Shown here piece after piece: positions 61,129 through 64,000 of a stretch of 64,000 bases of DNA. The notes beneath the pieces were generated by a model, which worked only from the letters and a program-made list of their open reading frames with translations, did not search any database and was not told the origin of the DNA. The first letter of the stretch is position 1. Each line of letters opens with the position of its first letter. The position numbers and the translations under genes are program-made. This DNA is from Sphingomonas phyllosphaerae. GTDB lineage: Bacteria > Pseudomonadota > Alphaproteobacteria > Sphingomonadales > Sphingomonadaceae. The stretch is from positions 181,501 through 245,500 of the forward strand of contig JAQIJC010000001.1 in NCBI GenBank assembly GCA_036946405.1, read 5' to 3'.

Positions 61129-62661
61129 TCAGAACCGGAAACTGACCCAGCCGGCCAGGAAATCCGAATTCTTGTAGCCGGCATTGGCCAGCGCATCCTT
61201 GACCATCATGTGCTCGTACCGCCCGGTCAGCGAGATGCGCGGGGTCAGCGCCCATACCGCCTGCAGGCGGATCAGGTCGGCGATATGCTTGCCGTCGACG
61301 TTCTGCGTATTGGCGAACGCCGCGCCCGAGGCGCGATACACCGCCTCGTTCTCGTTCGGGCGATAGGCCATCGTATATTCGCCGGTGACGCGCAGGTTCT
61401 TGACCGGCTGCACCGTCACGTTGGGCGAGATCGCGATCAGGTTGGTCGGGGTCAGGAACAGCTGGTAGCTGTAATAGATGTTGTTGCCGTACAGCCCGCT
61501 GGCGGTGCGCAGGTCGCCCTGCCCGCTCACCCCGCCGCCGCCGCTGCCGTAATCGACATGGACGCCGACGCGCGGGGCGGTCGCCGATTTGCCGACCCGC
61601 CACGTCTGCGCGAGGAACGCCTGCCACGCGTCGATCTTGCGGTCGTTGAAGTCGCCGCCCTGATGATTGATCGTCCAGTCGATCGTCGCGCGATCCACGT
61701 CACCGTACAGGTGCAGACCGTAGAACATCCGCTCCTCGCGCCCGGTCTGGCGACCCCACACCGCACCGCGGGTGCGCAGCCGCCAAACGAACGGGTCGAA
61801 GAACAGCTTCGACGTGCCGAGGAAGTCGTTCGGGAACGCATAGCCGAACGTCACCCCGCTGAACCGCCGCGACCCGTCGGTACGGTCGTCGCTCAGCCCC
61901 TCACGCCCGTAATTGACGTAGCGCAGGTCGAACACATCGGCGCGCACGCGCTTCCCGCGCACATAGCCGCGCACGCCGTCCAGCACGAAGTGCAGCGTCG
62001 GGTCGTCGCGGACCGAGGTCAACAGGTTCGGACCGTCCGAGAATTCCTGCCGCCCGCCGCGCACGCCGACCTCGGCGCCGCCGATCCGGCCCTTCACCTC
62101 GCCGAAGCCCTGTTGCAGCGTCAGCTGGTTGGTGATGTTCGCGGCGGGCGTGCCGATATTGACCCCGCTCACCCCCGCGTGCGCCAGCTCACCATAGAAG
62201 CGGACATGGTCGCCCAGATGCAGATCGGCGCCGACGTACACGCGCGTCCGGTCCTGCCGCTGCGCTTCGCGCTCGCGCAGATCCGGATTGGTGGTTTCCT
62301 GTACGCGGAAGCGGAACTCGCCCGACAGCGTCAGATAGACGTCGCCCGCCTGCGTCAGCGGCAGGAACTTGAGCCGGTCGAGCGGATCGTCGCGCTTCGC
62401 CGGGTCGCGCATCGACCGCCAGTCCTCGGCCCAGCGCGAGACGTTGTACTTGCCCGAGACGGTGCCCTCGCCATTGCCGATCGCCGGATAGCCGACCACC
62501 GACGGCGTGGCGGGCGACTCCTTGGTGCCAGTGACCTGCGCGGTGGCAGCAGGATCGGCGAGCGCGGGAGTAGCGACCAGCGCCGACGCACCGATCACGA
62601 GGCCGCGAATGGCTGCCCCACGCGTCACTTTCGCCTGTGCGCCATTGAAAATGCTGTACAT
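61129..62661 (-). CDS. Alginate-export-family outer-membrane porin
   Basis: The 510-residue protein has a signal peptide (RGLVIGASALVATPALADPA, cleavage near residue 36). The beta-barrel has LTLSGEFRFRVQETTNPDLR, RTRVYVGADLHLGDHVRFYG and VGVRGGRQEFSDGPNLLTSV. These are typical of the AlgE-like alginate export family, which also contains uptake porins. It ends in LAGWVSFRF with a terminal phenylalanine. In this setting, upstream of an MHS carboxylate transporter, uptake of a small acid is more likely than alginate export. GAGAGGA precedes the ATG at 62661. Confidence 0.88.
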   Translation of the reverse strand: MYSIFNGAQAKVTRGAAIRGLVIGASALVATPALADPAATAQVTGTKESPATPSVVGYPAIGNGEGTVSGKYNVSRWAEDWRSMRDPAKRDDPLDRLKFLPLTQAGDVYLTLSGEFRFRVQETTNPDLREREAQRQDRTRVYVGADLHLGDHVRFYGELAHAGVSGVNIGTPAANITNQLTLQQGFGEVKGRIGGAEVGVRGGRQEFSDGPNLLTSVRDDPTLHFVLDGVRGYVRGKRVRADVFDLRYVNYGREGLSDDRTDGSRRFSGVTFGYAFPNDFLGTSKLFFDPFVWRLRTRGAVWGRQTGREERMFYGLHLYGDVDRATIDWTINHQGGDFNDRKIDAWQAFLAQTWRVGKSATAPRVGVHVDYGSGGGGVSGQGDLRTASGLYGNNIYYSYQLFLTPTNLIAISPNVTVQPVKNLRVTGEYTMAYRPNENEAVYRASGAAFANTQNVDGKHIADLIRLQAVWALTPRISLTGRYEHMMVKDALANAGYKNSDFLAGWVSFRF

Positions 62662-62690
62662 TCGGTCCTCTCTCGCCGTGTTCCTCGGCT

Positions 62691-62712
62691 TGTGCACAGC
62701 ATGACGTGCACA
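62691..62712. promoter_or_regulatory. Inverted repeat upstream of the porin operon
   Basis: TGTGCAC (62691-62697) and GTGCACA (62706-62712) are perfect inverted copies with 8 bases between them, 30-51 bases upstream of the porin ATG. It is a plausible operator or activator site. I looked for a sigma-54 (GG-N10-GC) promoter nearby and did not find one. Confidence 0.5.
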
Positions 62713-62853
62713 GGCGCGATCACAAAAATCAGCGGGGCCGTATGCTAAAATCATGAAAACACTCGTAACTTTTTGGAAACCTTGCGACAGATCAGGACGC
62801 GGCTCGCGAGAACCCGCGTGACTTCACCACCATCGTTGCAATATCCTGCACGC

Positions 62854-64000
62854 ATGTCGCCCGCGCGTCTTTCCTTGCGGCTGATCGTGGCGGTGGCGCT
62901 GATCGCGTTGACGACGCTGTTCCATTTCGTCGCTTCGTCGTGGAGCGTCGGCCGCGCCCGCGCCGAGGCGCACGCCGCGGCGCTGGCCACGGCGCGGCAA
63001 CAGGCGCGGCTGCTCGACAGCGAGCTTGCCAAATATCGGCTGCTCCCGATCGTCCTCAGCGAATACAGCGACTTGCGCGACGCGCTCGCCGGTGGAACCG
63101 GTGCGGGCGCGGCACGGCGGCTCGATCGCAAGCTCGCCCCGCTCGCGCAGCGCACCGGCGCGGCGGTGATCTATGCGATCGACGCGCGCGGGATGACGGT
63201 GGCGGCCTCGAACGCCGCCTCGCCGGACAGTTTCGTCGGCCACGATTATCGCTTCCGCCCCTATTTTCGGCTGGCGATGCGCGACGGCGCCGCCGAATAT
63301 TTCGCCCTGGGCAATGTCAGCGGCCGGCCGGGACTGTTCCTCAGCCGTCGCATCGACGCAGCGGGCCGTGCGGCGGGCGCGGTGGTGGTGAAGGTCGAAT
63401 TCGACGCGGTGACGCGCGTCTGGCGCAACGATCCCGGCACGACGTTGCTGGTCGATGGCAACGGCATCGTGCTCGCGACCACCGACCCGCGCGAGGTGCT
63501 GCACACGCTTCGCCCGCTTCCGCCCGCCACCCGCGCCGCGATCCGCGCCAGCGGGCAGTTCGGTGCGGAGCCGCTGCCCCCGACGCAGGTGCGCCCCGGT
63601 GCCGATCCCGGGCAATTGACCGTCGCGACCACGCTCGACGTACCCGGCTGGCAGCTGGTCCGCGTCGTTCCGATCGCGCGCGCGCTGCGCGAGGCGGCGG
63701 CACTGGCGCGTCTCGCCACCGCCACCTTCGCGCTCGTGCTGTTGCTGTTGACCGCGTTGCTGGTGTGGCGGACGACGCGGCTGGCGCGCGCGGCGCGGGT
63801 GCGCGCGCAGTTGCAGGCCGCGGTCAGCGAACGCACCGCCGAACTGAGCGCGGAGATGGAGCGCCGCACCGACGCCGACCAGCGCTTCCGCGCCGCGCGC
63901 GAGGAACTGGCACAGGCCAATCGCCTTGCGTCTCTGGGCTCGATCACCGCCGGTCTTGCGCATGAGATCAACCAGCCGGTCGCGACGATCCGCACGCTCG
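62854..64000 (+). CDS. DctB-like sensor histidine kinase (3' end beyond the window)
   Basis: The visible 382 residues begin MSPARLSLRLIVAVALIALT. TM1 (about 7-27) is followed by a periplasmic double-PAS/Cache sensor (about 30-285). That sensor has FVGHDYRFRPYFRLAMRDGA and EYFALGNVSGRPGLFLSRRI, motifs typical of C4-dicarboxylate sensors of the DctB type. TM2 (about 292-310, LATATFALVLLLLTALLV) and a coiled coil follow. The phosphoacceptor is His370 in SLGSITAGLAHEINQPVATI; the ATPase domain is outside. It is divergent from the porin/MHS operon, which it may control through a DctD-like regulator lying beyond the window. Confidence 0.92.
   Translation, partial: MSPARLSLRLIVAVALIALTTLFHFVASSWSVGRARAEAHAAALATARQQARLLDSELAKYRLLPIVLSEYSDLRDALAGGTGAGAARRLDRKLAPLAQRTGAAVIYAIDARGMTVAASNAASPDSFVGHDYRFRPYFRLAMRDGAAEYFALGNVSGRPGLFLSRRIDAAGRAAGAVVVKVEFDAVTRVWRNDPGTTLLVDGNGIVLATTDPREVLHTLRPLPPATRAAIRASGQFGAEPLPPTQVRPGADPGQLTVATTLDVPGWQLVRVVPIARALREAAALARLATATFALVLLLLTALLVWRTTRLARAARVRAQLQAAVSERTAELSAEMERRTDADQRFRAAREELAQANRLASLGSITAGLAHEINQPVATIRTL

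Noticed and set aside
57474..61145. Open frame of 1223 codons on the plus strand
   Set aside because: It runs antisense through the M3 peptidase and MHS transporter genes and through repeats. Its composition (Arg, His, Gln, Ala) is that of a high-GC shadow frame.
62773..62790. Sigma-54 promoter (TGGAAACCTTGCG) near the DctB-like gene
   Set aside because: GG and GC are 7 bases apart rather than the required 10.

Overview
This window looks like chromosomal DNA of an alphaproteobacterium of the Sphingomonas group. The reasons are the very high GC content, gene content typical of the group (GapR/DUF2312, MucR, a Cys-less L36, DUF1192, DUF1244, a MalA-like TonB receptor) and several families of intergenic palindromes that I associate with sphingomonad genomes. 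The species call is inference from content; no rRNA or tRNA gene was seen. Most of the window is ordinary housekeeping chromosome. I saw no prophage, transposase, integron or CRISPR array.

Layout. 1-10.1 kb is a carbohydrate locus: the end of a Gfo/Idh/MocA oxidoreductase (probably D-galactose 1-dehydrogenase), then a maltose/starch unit made of an exported GH13 amylase, a GH13 alpha-glucosidase and a sugar transporter in one operon, a divergent LacI-type regulator, and a large TonB-dependent receptor. A shared 12-base palindromic motif lies upstream of both the amylase operon and the receptor. 10.3-15.4 kb holds glnD, a DUF2867 protein and a divergent esterase/TetR pair. 15.4-26.5 kb is a DNA-maintenance stretch: mutS with a RelE/ParE toxin-antitoxin pair placed directly upstream, a methylguanine methyltransferase, maeB, ruvC with a DUF559 nuclease-like gene, a YebC protein, a DUF1003 protein, a HerA-like ATPase and a PilZ protein. 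26.5-32.5 kb holds gapR, DUF1244, pyruvate kinase, a hidden rpmJ, a HAD hydrolase, a DUF4136 lipoprotein and an M14 carboxypeptidase. 33-44.5 kb holds acnA, a PhnA-like protein without its zinc ribbon, an amino acid permease, a CoA-binding protein, an MpaB-like oxygenase, MucR, two coupled amidohydrolase-fold proteins and a quinone oxidoreductase. 44.5-51 kb holds clpA, a diguanylate cyclase and an acyl-CoA ligase. 51-55.8 kb is the complete ybgC-tolQRAB-pal operon. 55.9-59.5 kb is a translationally coupled cassette of M3 peptidase, single-domain asparaginase and PLP enzyme. 59.8-64 kb holds an MHS transporter and porin operon facing a DctB-like histidine kinase that is cut by the window end.

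The least ordinary content is in the intergenic DNA. At least six kinds of inverted repeat are present. Some are nested inside others (38150-38274, 43130-43388, 59569-59732). Two (22357-22451 and 51100-51214) have an outer stem enclosing two separate hairpins, a three-way-junction or cloverleaf layout. One of these forms the 3' end of the DUF559 gene that overlaps ruvC. Other points of note are the LacI regulator with no ATG, GTG or TTG start, the amidohydrolase paralogue without metal ligands, and the toxin-antitoxin pair eight bases from mutS.
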